From Mycolicibacterium sp. (GTDB lineage Bacteria; Actinomycetota; Actinomycetes; Mycobacteriales; Mycobacteriaceae), in contig JACJWN010000006.1 of NCBI GenBank assembly GCA_020637165.1, forward strand, positions 248,001 to 312,000: a stretch of DNA of 64,000 bases. The letters are read 5' to 3'. The notes under the pieces were generated by a model. The model saw nothing but the letters and a program-made list of their open reading frames with translations. It searched no databases and was not told where the DNA came from. Positions 26,348 through 34,042 of the stretch are shown here, piece by piece. The position numbers and the translations under genes are program-made. Within the stretch, counting starts at the first letter, position 1. Each line of letters starts with the position of its first letter.

Positions 26348-26422
26348 ATGGCCAAGCGTGGCCGTAAGAAGCGCGACCGCAAGCACAGCAAGGCCAACCA
26401 CGGCAAGCGGCCCAACGCCTAA
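26348..26422 (+). CDS. Ribosomal protein bL37 (24 residues)
   Basis: A 24-codon frame with ATG, TAA and strong GGAGG site, encoding a highly basic peptide beginning MAKRGRKKRDRKHSK and ending GKRPNA. From memory this is the sequence of bL37, the tiny large-subunit protein found in M. smegmatis ribosome structures, located near the peptidyl-transferase region; homologues are conserved in actinobacteria and were missed by early annotations because of size. It is divergent from TB7.3 (97 bp) and sits just before the PE-PPE remnant on the other strand. Short direct repeats follow the stop. Confidence 0.9.
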   Translation: MAKRGRKKRDRKHSKANHGKRPNA

Positions 26423-26461
26423 CTCTTTCTCTAGGCTCTTTCTCTAGGCTCTTTGCTCTAG
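26423..26461. repeat. 13-bp direct repeats after bL37
   Basis: CTCTTTCTCTAGG occurs at 26423-26435 and 26436-26448, followed by a degenerate third copy CTCTTTGCTCTAG (26449-26461) that overlaps the stop of the PE-PPE gene. Confidence 0.85.
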
Positions 26462-27675
26462 CGATTAGCCGACGCCCGCCTGGTGGCGGCGCGGGCGGGC
26501 GTTTTCTTCGCCGTCGAATTCTTTACCGTCGGGGCGCTGCCCGCTGTGGCCGAGGTTCGTGCCGCTGCGGGCTTTGGCTGGGCGAACTTTCCCGCCGCCG
26601 TTGCTGCGGCTTTGTTCGCCGCCGAGCTCATGGGGTGATCGAGGTCGGCGGGCACCGTAGCCGCCGTCGGCGCAGTCACGGCCAATGGACTCGCCGCGCG
26701 CGTCGGGCGGATCGCCGGTGGGGGGTCACCCCACGGCCCCTGCGCCCGCGACGACGGATTCCACCAGGCCCGGAGGTTCTTCAGCCAGGTCGGGTCGTTG
26801 CGGGTGTAGCCGATGTCAACGATGGGCTTAAGCGCCGAGTTGAGCAGCGCGATCATCTCCTCGGGCACACCCTGCTCGCGGGGCGGCAACAGAATCGGCA
26901 ACTCCGCCGTCGGTACCAGATAGGTGGTCGTCGTACCGCCCGCTGCGTTCACCCCGGTGGTGACGTTCTGTGCGGGAATCGTGTCGAGGTCGACCCAGAT
27001 CGAGTCCCAGTGGATCTCGCTGTACTCAAACGCGGGGCTGCCGATGAGGGCGTTGGCGACGGCCAGCAGATTCCATGGCCGATCCGGCCAGTCCGCCAGC
27101 CCGTCGTACTCGCCCTTGACCACGATGGCGTCATAGGGAGTCACCGGGATCGGTTGCGTGGTGTAGGCGATGTAGGGCAGATCCGGGCCGGTGAAAGGCA
27201 CCACCGCCGGGATGATTCCGCGTTCGCCGTCGCCGATGATGACGAAGGAGATGTCCTGCGGCGTCGGCTTGTCGGGGTTGGAATCCTCGGCCAGCCGCCG
27301 CATGACCTCGTTGACCACGAAGGTACCGCCGGAGACCCCGATGGCGATCTGGGGTCCGTCGGTGGCCATGATGTGCGCCTACAGACTGTCGGAGGCCTCG
27401 TCCACCGAGTCCCCGAGAGTGCCCAAATACGCTGGCCACTCGATGTTGACGAAGGTGTTGTCGGGCTGGTCGTAGCGGGAGTCCAGAATCGCCCTCATGA
27501 CGGGCTCGTCCACGGTCTCCCAGCCCATACCGCCGGTGACGACCACGGTCGCGGTGGGTGTCCACGCAACGCTGGTGGCCGTGAGCGAGACGATCGCCGC
27601 CAAGGCAGCGGGTACCGCCGCGAAGATGATTCCGACCAGCTTGCGACCATGCCGACCTCCCCGACGGACTACCCC
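26458..27675 (-). pseudogene. PE-PPE-domain secreted hydrolase, interrupted by an in-frame amber stop
   Basis: Two parts lie in the same frame: a 5' part with a signal-peptide-like stretch (KLVGIIFAAVPAALAA) and the first PE-PPE strand (ATVVVTGGMGWE), ending at TAG 27379-27381, and a 3' part of 303 residues beginning MATDGPQIAIGVSGG, three codons later. In intact PE-PPE (PF08237) proteins these run together, with the Gly-x-Ser-x-Gly nucleophile elbow (here GVSGG) just after the break, so TAG probably replaced CAG. The 5' part also lacks ATG/GTG after its upstream stop; GTA 27670-area may be a decayed GTG, though TTG 27603 could serve. The C-terminus is Ala/Thr/Lys-rich. Alternatively the 3' part is still expressed on its own. 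Confidence 0.72.
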
Positions 27676-27709
27676 TCAAAAGTAGCTGAGAAAAACCTGA
27701 GACCGAAAA

Positions 27710-27784
27710 CTCTCCGCGCGAGCAGTCGCAAACGTCCCGATTTGCGCGGCGTGTCGGGGACTTTTGCGTCTGCTCGCCGGAGAG
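27710..27784 (-). terminator. Long hairpin terminator of the sigH-rshA transcript
   Basis: Arms 27710-27738 and 27757-27784 pair over about 28 bp with two mismatches and one bulged base, around an 18-base loop. Read on the minus strand it starts seven bases after the rshA stop and is followed by TTTTCGG and, further on, GTTTTT. Core of the 5' arm: GCGAGCAGACGCAAAAG. Confidence 0.8.
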
Positions 27785-27790
27785 AGGGGG

Positions 27791-28078
27791 TCAGAGCTCG
27801 CCGCGGATGATGGTGGTGCGGCTGATCTCCATGCGGACCCGCTGCACCAGACCCTCGGGGGCCTTTTCGCCGCTGCACTTGGTGGCGATCAGTCTCTTGA
27901 TGCGCTCCTCCACCCCGTACTGCCGCAGACACGCCGGACAGCGCTCCAGGTGGACGCGCAGCTCGTCGCGGGTCTCATCGGTGACCTCGCCGTCCAGCAG
28001 CGCCCAGACCTGCTCGATGACGACGACACAGTCCTGATGACCGTGATCGTGACTCACGCCGGACTCGTCGATGCTCAC
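27791..28078 (-). CDS. rshA: RshA, zinc-dependent anti-sigma factor of SigH
   Basis: A 95-residue ZAS anti-sigma protein. The redox zinc motif is [13 protein letters not shown] (H-x3-C-x2-C), and further Cys residues are at HQDC and TKCSG. Family knowledge: RshA holds SigH under reducing conditions; disulfide formation or phosphorylation by PknB releases it on oxidative or heat stress. The GTG start overlaps the sigH stop by four bases (GTGA), coupling the two. A long terminator hairpin directly follows. Confidence 0.93.
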   Translation of the reverse strand: MSIDESGVSHDHGHQDCVVVIEQVWALLDGEVTDETRDELRVHLERCPACLRQYGVEERIKRLIATKCSGEKAPEGLVQRVRMEISRTTIIRGEL

Positions 28079-28734
28079 GGGGTGACCTCCGCGGCCTGGT
28101 CGGTCTCGTCGCGGCCGCGCAAAAACCCGCGGTCCCGGGCGACGCCGGCGAGTAGATCGCGCAGCTGACGACGGCCACGGTGCAGGCGGGACATCACGGT
28201 CCCGATCGGAGTTTCCATGATCTCGGCGATCTCCTTGTAGGGCAGGCCCTCGACGTCGGCTAAGTACACCGCGAGCCGGAACTCCTCTGGTAACGCCTGG
28301 AGCGCCTCTTTGATTTCACTGTCCGGAAGATTTTCCAGCGCCTCGACCTCCGCCGAGCGCAGACCGGTCGAGGAGTGCTCGGCGTTGGCGGCCAGCTGCC
28401 AGTCGGTGATCTCCTCGGTGGGGTACTCCGCGGGCTGACGCTGCTTCTTGCGGTAGGAGTTGATGTAGGCGTTGGTCAGGATCCGATACAGCCAGGCCTT
28501 GAGGTTGGTTCCGGCCCGGAACGAGCGGAACCCGGCATAGGCCTTGACCATGGCCTCCTGCACTAGGTCCTCGGCATCGGCGGGGTTGCGGGTCATGCGC
28601 AGCGCGGCGCCGTAGAGCTGGTCCATCAGCGGGATGGCGTCCCGCTCGAACCGCGCCGTCAGTTCGGCGTCGGTCTCTTCCCGGCCGGTCTCGTCCCGGG
28701 CTTCCTCAGCGGCATCGCCGGTGTCCTCGCTCAT
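28075..28734 (-). CDS. sigH: SigH, ECF sigma factor for oxidative and heat stress
   Basis: A 219-residue group-4 sigma factor. Region 2 includes [13 protein letters not shown] and [15 protein letters not shown]; region 4 includes [16 protein letters not shown] and the recognition helix [14 protein letters not shown]. Strong match to SigH (Rv3223c). It directs the thioredoxin, heat-shock and sigE/sigB regulon in mycobacteria. It is 12 bp downstream of a methyltransferase gene on the same strand, so it may be co-transcribed with it. I did not find a well-spaced SigH-type promoter in the 60 bases before its start. Confidence 0.95.
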   Translation of the reverse strand: MSEDTGDAAEEARDETGREETDAELTARFERDAIPLMDQLYGAALRMTRNPADAEDLVQEAMVKAYAGFRSFRAGTNLKAWLYRILTNAYINSYRKKQRQPAEYPTEEITDWQLAANAEHSSTGLRSAEVEALENLPDSEIKEALQALPEEFRLAVYLADVEGLPYKEIAEIMETPIGTVMSRLHRGRRQLRDLLAGVARDRGFLRGRDETDQAAEVTP

Positions 28735-28746
28735 TGGAAGCTGATC

Positions 28747-29295
28747 CTAACCGGGCGCGTTCCCGGGCGAGCGCGCCAGAAGCCAGACCGCGCCCCGGCC
28801 CGTCCCCTCTTCGATCACCTCGAGACCAACGAAGGCGGCGCGCAGTTTACCGGCGCCCGCCCCGAAGCGCCCGTCGGCGAGGGCCGCGATCGCCAACAGC
28901 CCGCCGGGGGCCAGACGCCGCGCCAGCGCCCGGTTCAGCCGACGGTCGAAGAACCGGTGACACACCACCACGTCGACGGCCGGACCTGAGGGCAGACCAT
29001 CATCGAGATCGACGACACCGAACCGGCAACGGTCGGCGACAGAATGTCGACCAGCCAGCTCACGGGCGTTTCCGATCGCCACCGGCGAGATGTCCAAGCC
29101 GATCACGTCCAGCCCGCGCCGGGCCAGCCAGACCGAGACCTCGCCCTGGCCGCAGGCGATGTCCAGTGCTGTGCCGGCGCTCGGGAATTCGGCTGCGTAC
29201 GAGGCTAATAGCTGCGGCGGCCCCACCTCCTCGGGATCGGGCGCACCCCGCGCGGTGTAGCGCTCGTCCCAACGTTGCCGGTCCCCGTCGCTCAC
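28747..29295 (-). CDS. Class I SAM-dependent methyltransferase
   Basis: A 182-residue methyltransferase with motif I ALDIACGQGEVSVWLARRG, motif post-I VIGLDISP, and motif II FGVVDLDDGLP followed by DVVVCHRF. Similar small enzymes include tellurite-resistance TehB/thiopurine-type methyltransferases, so a thiol or chalcogen substrate is conceivable but unproven. GTG start. The gene lies directly upstream of sigH with 12 bp spacing; in M. tuberculosis I recall no methyltransferase between sigH and Rv3224, so this may add a detoxification function to the stress operon. Confidence 0.8.
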   Translation of the reverse strand: MSDGDRQRWDERYTARGAPDPEEVGPPQLLASYAAEFPSAGTALDIACGQGEVSVWLARRGLDVIGLDISPVAIGNARELAGRHSVADRCRFGVVDLDDGLPSGPAVDVVVCHRFFDRRLNRALARRLAPGGLLAIAALADGRFGAGAGKLRAAFVGLEVIEEGTGRGAVWLLARSPGNAPG

Positions 29296-29336
29296 CGGTG
29301 CGAGCCTAGAAGCAGCGGGGCAATACGCTGTAGCCC

Positions 29337-30194
29337 ATGGCAGCTCAGGGGTTCTCCGGCAAGACGATGTTCATTTCCGGCGCGAGTCGCGGTATCGGCC
29401 TGGCGATCGCCAAGCGGGTGGCCGCCGACGGCGCCAACGTCGCCCTGGTGGCCAAGACGGCCGAACCGCACCCCAAGCTTCCCGGCACCATCTACACCGC
29501 CGCCAAGGAGATCGAGCAAGCCGGCGGCAACGCGCTGCCGATCGTCGGCGACGTCCGCGACGGTGACTCGGTGGCCGCGGCGGTGGCCGCCGCCGTCGAG
29601 CAGTTCGGCGGTATCGACATGTGCGTCAACAACGCCTCGGCGATCAACCTCGGGTCCATCGAGGAGGTGCCCCTCAAGCGGTTCGACCTGATGAACGGGA
29701 TCGAGGTGCGCGGCACCTACGCGGTCACCCAGGCCTGCCTCCCGCATATGAAGGGCCGGGAGAATCCGCATGTCCTCACGCTGTCCCCGCCGATCCGTCT
29801 GGAACCCAAATGGCTGCGGCCCACGGGGTACATGATGGCCAAATTCGGGATGACCCTGTGCGCCCTGGGCGTCGCCGAGGAGATGCGCCAGCACGGCATC
29901 GCCTCCAACACGCTGTGGCCCCGAACCGCAATCGCCACCGCGGCGGTGCAGAACCTGCTGGGCGGCGACGAGATGATGGCGCGCTCACGGAAGCCGGAGG
30001 TGTATGCCGACGCGGCGTATGCGGTGCTGAGCAGGCCGGCGCGCGAATTCACCGGGAACACCCTGCTGTGTGAGGACGTGCTGCTGGACAGCGGCGTCAG
30101 CGACCTGTCGGTGTATGACTGCGTGCCGGGCACGGAGCTCGGTGTCGACTTCTGGGTCGACAGCCCGAATCCTCCGGGGTACTCGCAACCGTAG
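29337..30194 (+). CDS. Short-chain dehydrogenase/reductase (Rv3224-like)
   Basis: A 285-residue SDR. The cofactor loop is FISGASRGIGLAIA (G-x3-G-x-G), then NNASAINLG and a catalytic YMMAK (Y-x3-K). The usual catalytic Ser position falls near TLSPPIRL, as in HSDL2-like SDRs. The C-terminal extension (VSDLSVYDCVPG) is typical of that subgroup. Rv3224 is described as iron-regulated; substrate unknown. It diverges from the methyltransferase-sigH transcript over 41 bp. Confidence 0.88.
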   Translation: MAAQGFSGKTMFISGASRGIGLAIAKRVAADGANVALVAKTAEPHPKLPGTIYTAAKEIEQAGGNALPIVGDVRDGDSVAAAVAAAVEQFGGIDMCVNNASAINLGSIEEVPLKRFDLMNGIEVRGTYAVTQACLPHMKGRENPHVLTLSPPIRLEPKWLRPTGYMMAKFGMTLCALGVAEEMRQHGIASNTLWPRTAIATAAVQNLLGGDEMMARSRKPEVYADAAYAVLSRPAREFTGNTLLCEDVLLDSGVSDLSVYDCVPGTELGVDFWVDSPNPPGYSQP

Positions 30195-30211
30195 CTTCGG
30201 ACCCGGGATTT

Positions 30212-30258
30212 CCGGGGCATCGTTTTTCCGGGGCATCGTTTTTCCGGGGCATCGTTTT
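30212..30258. repeat. Three 16-bp tandem repeats
   Basis: Unit CCGGGGCATCGTTTTT at 30212-30227, 30228-30243 and 30244-30258 (last copy one base short), between the SDR gene and the HNH gene. Confidence 0.92.
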
Positions 30259-30279
30259 GTCGTAGCCCCGACGTAGCAT

Positions 30280-30295
30280 TCGAACATGCTTTCGA
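30280..30295 (+). promoter_or_regulatory. LexA/SOS-box-like palindrome on the HNH start codon
   Basis: TCGAACATGCTTTCGA differs at one base from the mycobacterial SOS box TCGAAC-N4-GTTCGA. It covers the ATG at 30286 of the 13E12-type HNH gene and is embedded in a longer inverted repeat (30277-30284 with 30291-30298), so bound LexA would block initiation. Confidence 0.6.
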
Positions 30296-31644
30296 ATGAC
30301 GTCGAGGGTGCGGTCGCCCAGATCGACGCGGCCCTCGACGTCTTGTCGTCGCTGGATCTGTCGGGGTTGAGTGCGCCGGATCTGGTGCGGTTGGCCGGGC
30401 GGTGCGAGACGCTGGTGCGCCGGCAGGCGGTGCTGCGCGGCGATATCGCCTTGGAGGTCGGGCGCCGGGAGGCCGCCGATGTCGGTGGGGCGCCGCTGAA
30501 GGTGCTCGCGGACTGGCTGCGGATCAGCCCGGCCGAGGCCCGCCGCCGCTCGGCGATGGCCGAACCCCTGGCCCCCCGCACCACGCTGACCGGCGAGTCG
30601 CTGCCGCCGCGCCAACCGGAGACCGCGCGGGCCTGGCGCGAGGGCGCCCTGGACGTCGAGCATGTGCGGGTCATCCAACGGTTCCTGACCGAGCTGCCCG
30701 TTGAGGTGGGCCCCGCCCAGCGCGAGGAAGCCGAGGCGTTCCTGGCCGGCCACGCCCGCGGGCTGCGCCCGGATCAGCTGGCCCGGCTGGCCGAGCGGCT
30801 GGCGCTGAGCCTGAACCCCGACGGCAAGTTCAGCGATGCCGACCGCGCGGCGCGGCGCGGGTTCACCTGGAGCCGCCAGGACGCCAGCGGGATGAGCACC
30901 GGACGGCTGGTGGCCACCCCGGCGCTGCGCGCCGAACTGGAGGCCTGGCTGGCCAAATTCGCCGCCCCCGGAATGTGCAACCCCGCCGATCCCCGCCCGG
31001 CCGTGGGCACCCAACCCACCCAGGACCAGATCGACACCGACCGGCGCACCCACCCCCAACGCCAGCACGACGCCCTTGAGGCACTGGTCCGCGGCCAACT
31101 CGGCGACCCGGCACTGGGCAGCCACCGTGGACTGCCGGTCACCGTCATCATCTCGGCCAGCCTGCAGGACCTGCAGGCCAAAACCGGCGTCGGGATCACC
31201 GCCGCCGGCACCGTCGTGCCGATGTCCGAGGTGATCCGGATGGCCGGGCACGCCTACCACTACCTGAGTGTGTTCGACGAGACAACGGGGCGGCGGCTGT
31301 GGCTGGGCCGCAGCAAACGCATCGCCAGCGCCGACCAAAGAGTGGTCCTACACGAACGCGACCGCGGTTGTACCTTCCCGGGCTGCACCGTGCCCGGCTA
31401 CGGCTGCCAGGTCCACCACGCCACCACCGACTGGGCCGAGGGCGGAACCACCGACATCGACCACCTCGACCTGGCCTGCGGACCCCACAACCGCCTGGTC
31501 AAACGCGGCGGCTGGACCACCCGAAAACGCCGCGACGGCACCACCGAATGGATACCCCCACCCGGCAAACCCCTCCGCGGCGGCACCAACACCTACCACC
31601 ACCCCGAAAAGGCAGTCCGACGGCTCCGGAAGCGCCGGGACTGA
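30286..31644 (+). CDS. 13E12-repeat family protein (DUF222 plus HNH nuclease)
   Basis: A 452-residue protein with an N-terminal DUF222 region (about 1-300) and a C-terminal HNH endonuclease domain. The HNH site is recognisable: DRGCTFPGCTVPGYGCQ, VHHATTDWAEGG and CGPHNRLVKRGG, with Cys pairs that probably bind structural zinc. 13E12 proteins are multicopy in mycobacteria, sometimes carried with REP13E12 mobile repeats, and several M. tuberculosis copies have SOS boxes. Consistent with that, a LexA-like box overlaps this start. The gene replaces the region where M. tuberculosis has Rv3225c, suggesting an insertion or exchange. Codon use is strongly GC-rich. Confidence 0.88.
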   Translation: MLSNDVEGAVAQIDAALDVLSSLDLSGLSAPDLVRLAGRCETLVRRQAVLRGDIALEVGRREAADVGGAPLKVLADWLRISPAEARRRSAMAEPLAPRTTLTGESLPPRQPETARAWREGALDVEHVRVIQRFLTELPVEVGPAQREEAEAFLAGHARGLRPDQLARLAERLALSLNPDGKFSDADRAARRGFTWSRQDASGMSTGRLVATPALRAELEAWLAKFAAPGMCNPADPRPAVGTQPTQDQIDTDRRTHPQRQHDALEALVRGQLGDPALGSHRGLPVTVIISASLQDLQAKTGVGITAAGTVVPMSEVIRMAGHAYHYLSVFDETTGRRLWLGRSKRIASADQRVVLHERDRGCTFPGCTVPGYGCQVHHATTDWAEGGTTDIDHLDLACGPHNRLVKRGGWTTRKRRDGTTEWIPPPGKPLRGGTNTYHHPEKAVRRLRKRRD

Positions 31645-31656
31645 GAACCCGTGTAC

Positions 31657-33186
31657 TCAGCCCTTGCGGCCGATGCGGCGCCAGCCGTGCCCGGCGAAGG
31701 CCCGCATGACGGCCAGTGCGATCCGGGCCTGCTTCTTCGACGACGAGTACCACATCAGCTCGGACTTGCTCGTGGGGATCCGCGGAGCGGTGATCGCCTG
31801 CTGACGGCAGAACTTGATCAGACCGTTGGCGCCGCCGGAGCGGTAGCCGATACCGGATTCCTTCCATCCGCCCATCGGCAGCGTCGGGCAGAACACGTTG
31901 GTCATCGCGTCGTTGATGTTGACCGCGCCGCATTCCAGCCGGCGGGCGACCCGCTCGCCGCGTTTGACGTCACCGGTCCACACCGTGGCCGACAGGCCGT
32001 AGCGCGAGTCGTTGGCCAGCCGGACGGCCTCCTCCTCGTCGGCGACCTTCACCACCGGCAGAGTCGGCCCGAAGGTCTCCTCGGCGATGCAGGACATGTT
32101 CGCCGTGACATCGGCCAGGACCGTTGGCTGGAAGAACGTGCCCTGCCCGGTCGGCTTGCCGCCGGCGAGCACCGTCGCACCGGCCTCGGTGGCCTCACGG
32201 ACGTGGCGGTCGACGATATCGCGCTGGGCGGCGGTGGCCATGGCGCCGATGTCGTAGGTGAACCCGGCGTCGGTTTCACTGCCCTGCTGGATCTTGCGGA
32301 CGTTCTCAGTGAGCTTGGCGACGAACTCGTCGTAGATCGGCGCCTCGACGTAGACCCGTTCGGTCGAGATGCAGACCTGGCCGGCGTTGAACATCCCGCC
32401 CCAGGTGATCCCGTTGGCCGCCCGGTCGACATCGGCGTCGGCGAGCACGATGGCCGGATCCTTGCCGCCGAGTTCGAGGCTGTAGGGGATCAGCCGCTCG
32501 GCACACGCCATCGCGACCTTGCGGCCGGTGGCCGTCGATCCGGTGAAATGCACGTAGTCGGCGTTGTCGATAACGGCCTTGCCGGTATCGCCGAACCCTG
32601 TTGTCAGCCCCAGGATCGGCGGAGCGCCGACCTCGTTCCAGCCGCGAACGAACTCCACCGCCGACAGCGGCGTGACCTCCGACGGTTTGAGCAGCACCGA
32701 GGCACCGGCGGCCAGGGCGGGCACCACGTCCAAGCCCAGCATGGCCAGCGGGAAGTTCCACGGCTCGATGATGCCGACCAGGGGATACGGGTGGTACACG
32801 GTGGTTAGTTTCTTGACCCGGTAGATCAGCGTGTGCGGCGTGGGATGGCGGTCGGAGAGGAACTCCTCGGCGTGCCCGGCCCAGTAGTTGATCGCGTCGG
32901 CGATACCGACAGCCTCGACACCAGCGTCACCGTGCGCCTTGCCGGTCTCCGACATCAGCACCTCGGTGAGGTGCTCGGCGTTGTCGAGAATCCAGTCCTG
33001 CCACAGCATCATCCACTTCTTGCGCCCCCTTGGGCCGATGGCCTCCCACTCCGGCTGGAACAGCCGCAACTCGCGGGCTTTGGCGGCCACCGCTTCGGCG
33101 TCGTCCACGGGCACCGTGCCCACCACGTGGCCGTCGGCGGGATTTCGCACCGTGATGGTGTCGGCTTTCGGTTCAACTGCGGTCAT
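31657..33186 (-). CDS. Aldehyde dehydrogenase family protein (GabD2/SSDH-like)
   Basis: A 509-residue NAD(P)-dependent aldehyde dehydrogenase. Catalytic Glu lies in LELGGKDPAI and the nucleophile Cys in NAGQVCISTERV; the FTGSTATGR segment binds cofactor. Overall organisation resembles GabD2-type succinate-semialdehyde dehydrogenases of mycobacteria, including a hydrophobic-basic C-terminal tail (SSSKKQARIALAVMRA), but substrate cannot be fixed. ATG 33186; longer in-frame starts run into the SRAP gene region and lack homology. It converges on the HNH gene with 12 bp between stops. Confidence 0.85.
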   Translation of the reverse strand: MTAVEPKADTITVRNPADGHVVGTVPVDDAEAVAAKARELRLFQPEWEAIGPRGRKKWMMLWQDWILDNAEHLTEVLMSETGKAHGDAGVEAVGIADAINYWAGHAEEFLSDRHPTPHTLIYRVKKLTTVYHPYPLVGIIEPWNFPLAMLGLDVVPALAAGASVLLKPSEVTPLSAVEFVRGWNEVGAPPILGLTTGFGDTGKAVIDNADYVHFTGSTATGRKVAMACAERLIPYSLELGGKDPAIVLADADVDRAANGITWGGMFNAGQVCISTERVYVEAPIYDEFVAKLTENVRKIQQGSETDAGFTYDIGAMATAAQRDIVDRHVREATEAGATVLAGGKPTGQGTFFQPTVLADVTANMSCIAEETFGPTLPVVKVADEEEAVRLANDSRYGLSATVWTGDVKRGERVARRLECGAVNINDAMTNVFCPTLPMGGWKESGIGYRSGGANGLIKFCRQQAITAPRIPTSKSELMWYSSSKKQARIALAVMRAFAGHGWRRIGRKG

Positions 33187-33242
33187 CGCACGGTCCTCCC
33201 AGTACTCAGCCTCTGATTTCGATGCTATCCCCACCCCGGCGT

Positions 33243-33992
33243 CTAGAACAGACCGACCGGTTGGTTGCCTCGATCGACCGGCGCGATGAGCTCCGGGCCG
33301 TTGTTGCCCACCTTGTTGACCATCGTCGAGACTTCGCGCATCGCGATACCGGCGGTCGCCGGCGGCGCGGCGAGCAGGTCCGCCGGGGCGGGCGCGTCGG
33401 GGTCCAGCCAGCGGTCCCATTCCCCCGGCGCCAGGATCAGCGGCATCCGGTCATGCACCCGGGCCAGTTCGCCGACCGCCCCGGTGGTGATGATCGTGCA
33501 GGTCAACTTCGCCCCGGCGGGGTCGGAGCGGTCGGGTCTCCATTCCGACCACAGCCCGGCCACCAGCAGCGGGTGCCCGTCCTCGCGGTGCATGTAGAAC
33601 GGCCGCTTGCGGGGCGCGCGCGGAGCGTCGGCGTGCGGGTCGTCGGAGGGGCGCATCCACTCGTAGTAGCCGTCCATCGGGATCAGACAGCGGGTATGCC
33701 GGGCCGCAGACCGAAATGCCGGCGTGGTGGCGGCCGTCTCCGCGCGGGCATTGATCAGCTGGGACTTGGCCATCGGGCGGCCCTGCGCGTCGGCCTTGAC
33801 CCACGACGGCAGCAGACCCCAGCGCATCGGCCGGATTCGTCGCCGGTGATCGCGCGCCACCACGGCGGCGACGTCCTTGGTGGGGGCGACGTTGTAGTCC
33901 GGCGCCGACAGCTCGCCCCCGGTCTCGTCGACGGCGTCGATCTCCTCGGCCAGCCGGGCCGGGTCGGTGGTGACGGCGAAACGTCCGCACAT
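33243..33992 (-). CDS. SRAP-family (DUF159) DNA-damage response protein
   Basis: A 249-residue protein starting MCGRFAV, where Cys2 (after Met removal, residue 1) is the catalytic thiol of SRAP/HMCES/YedK proteins. The Asn-Glu-His set appears as INARAETA, a Glu in GYYEWMR, and a His in VHDRMPLIL. Family knowledge: it forms a covalent thiazolidine crosslink with abasic sites in single-stranded DNA. It matches Rv3226c and lies 50 bp divergent from aroA. The start is fixed by the obligatory MCGR sequence. Confidence 0.93.
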   Translation of the reverse strand: MCGRFAVTTDPARLAEEIDAVDETGGELSAPDYNVAPTKDVAAVVARDHRRRIRPMRWGLLPSWVKADAQGRPMAKSQLINARAETAATTPAFRSAARHTRCLIPMDGYYEWMRPSDDPHADAPRAPRKRPFYMHREDGHPLLVAGLWSEWRPDRSDPAGAKLTCTIITTGAVGELARVHDRMPLILAPGEWDRWLDPDAPAPADLLAAPPATAGIAMREVSTMVNKVGNNGPELIAPVDRGNQPVGLF

Positions 33993-34042
33993 GACTCCAT
34001 GGTGGCAGGACCGGAACCGAGAACAGGGCAAGATGGTCCACC

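Noticed and set aside
28741-28800. SigH-type promoter directly before sigH
   Set aside because: GGGAAC followed by GGTT is present on the minus strand but only 7 bases separate them, far from the 16-20 expected.
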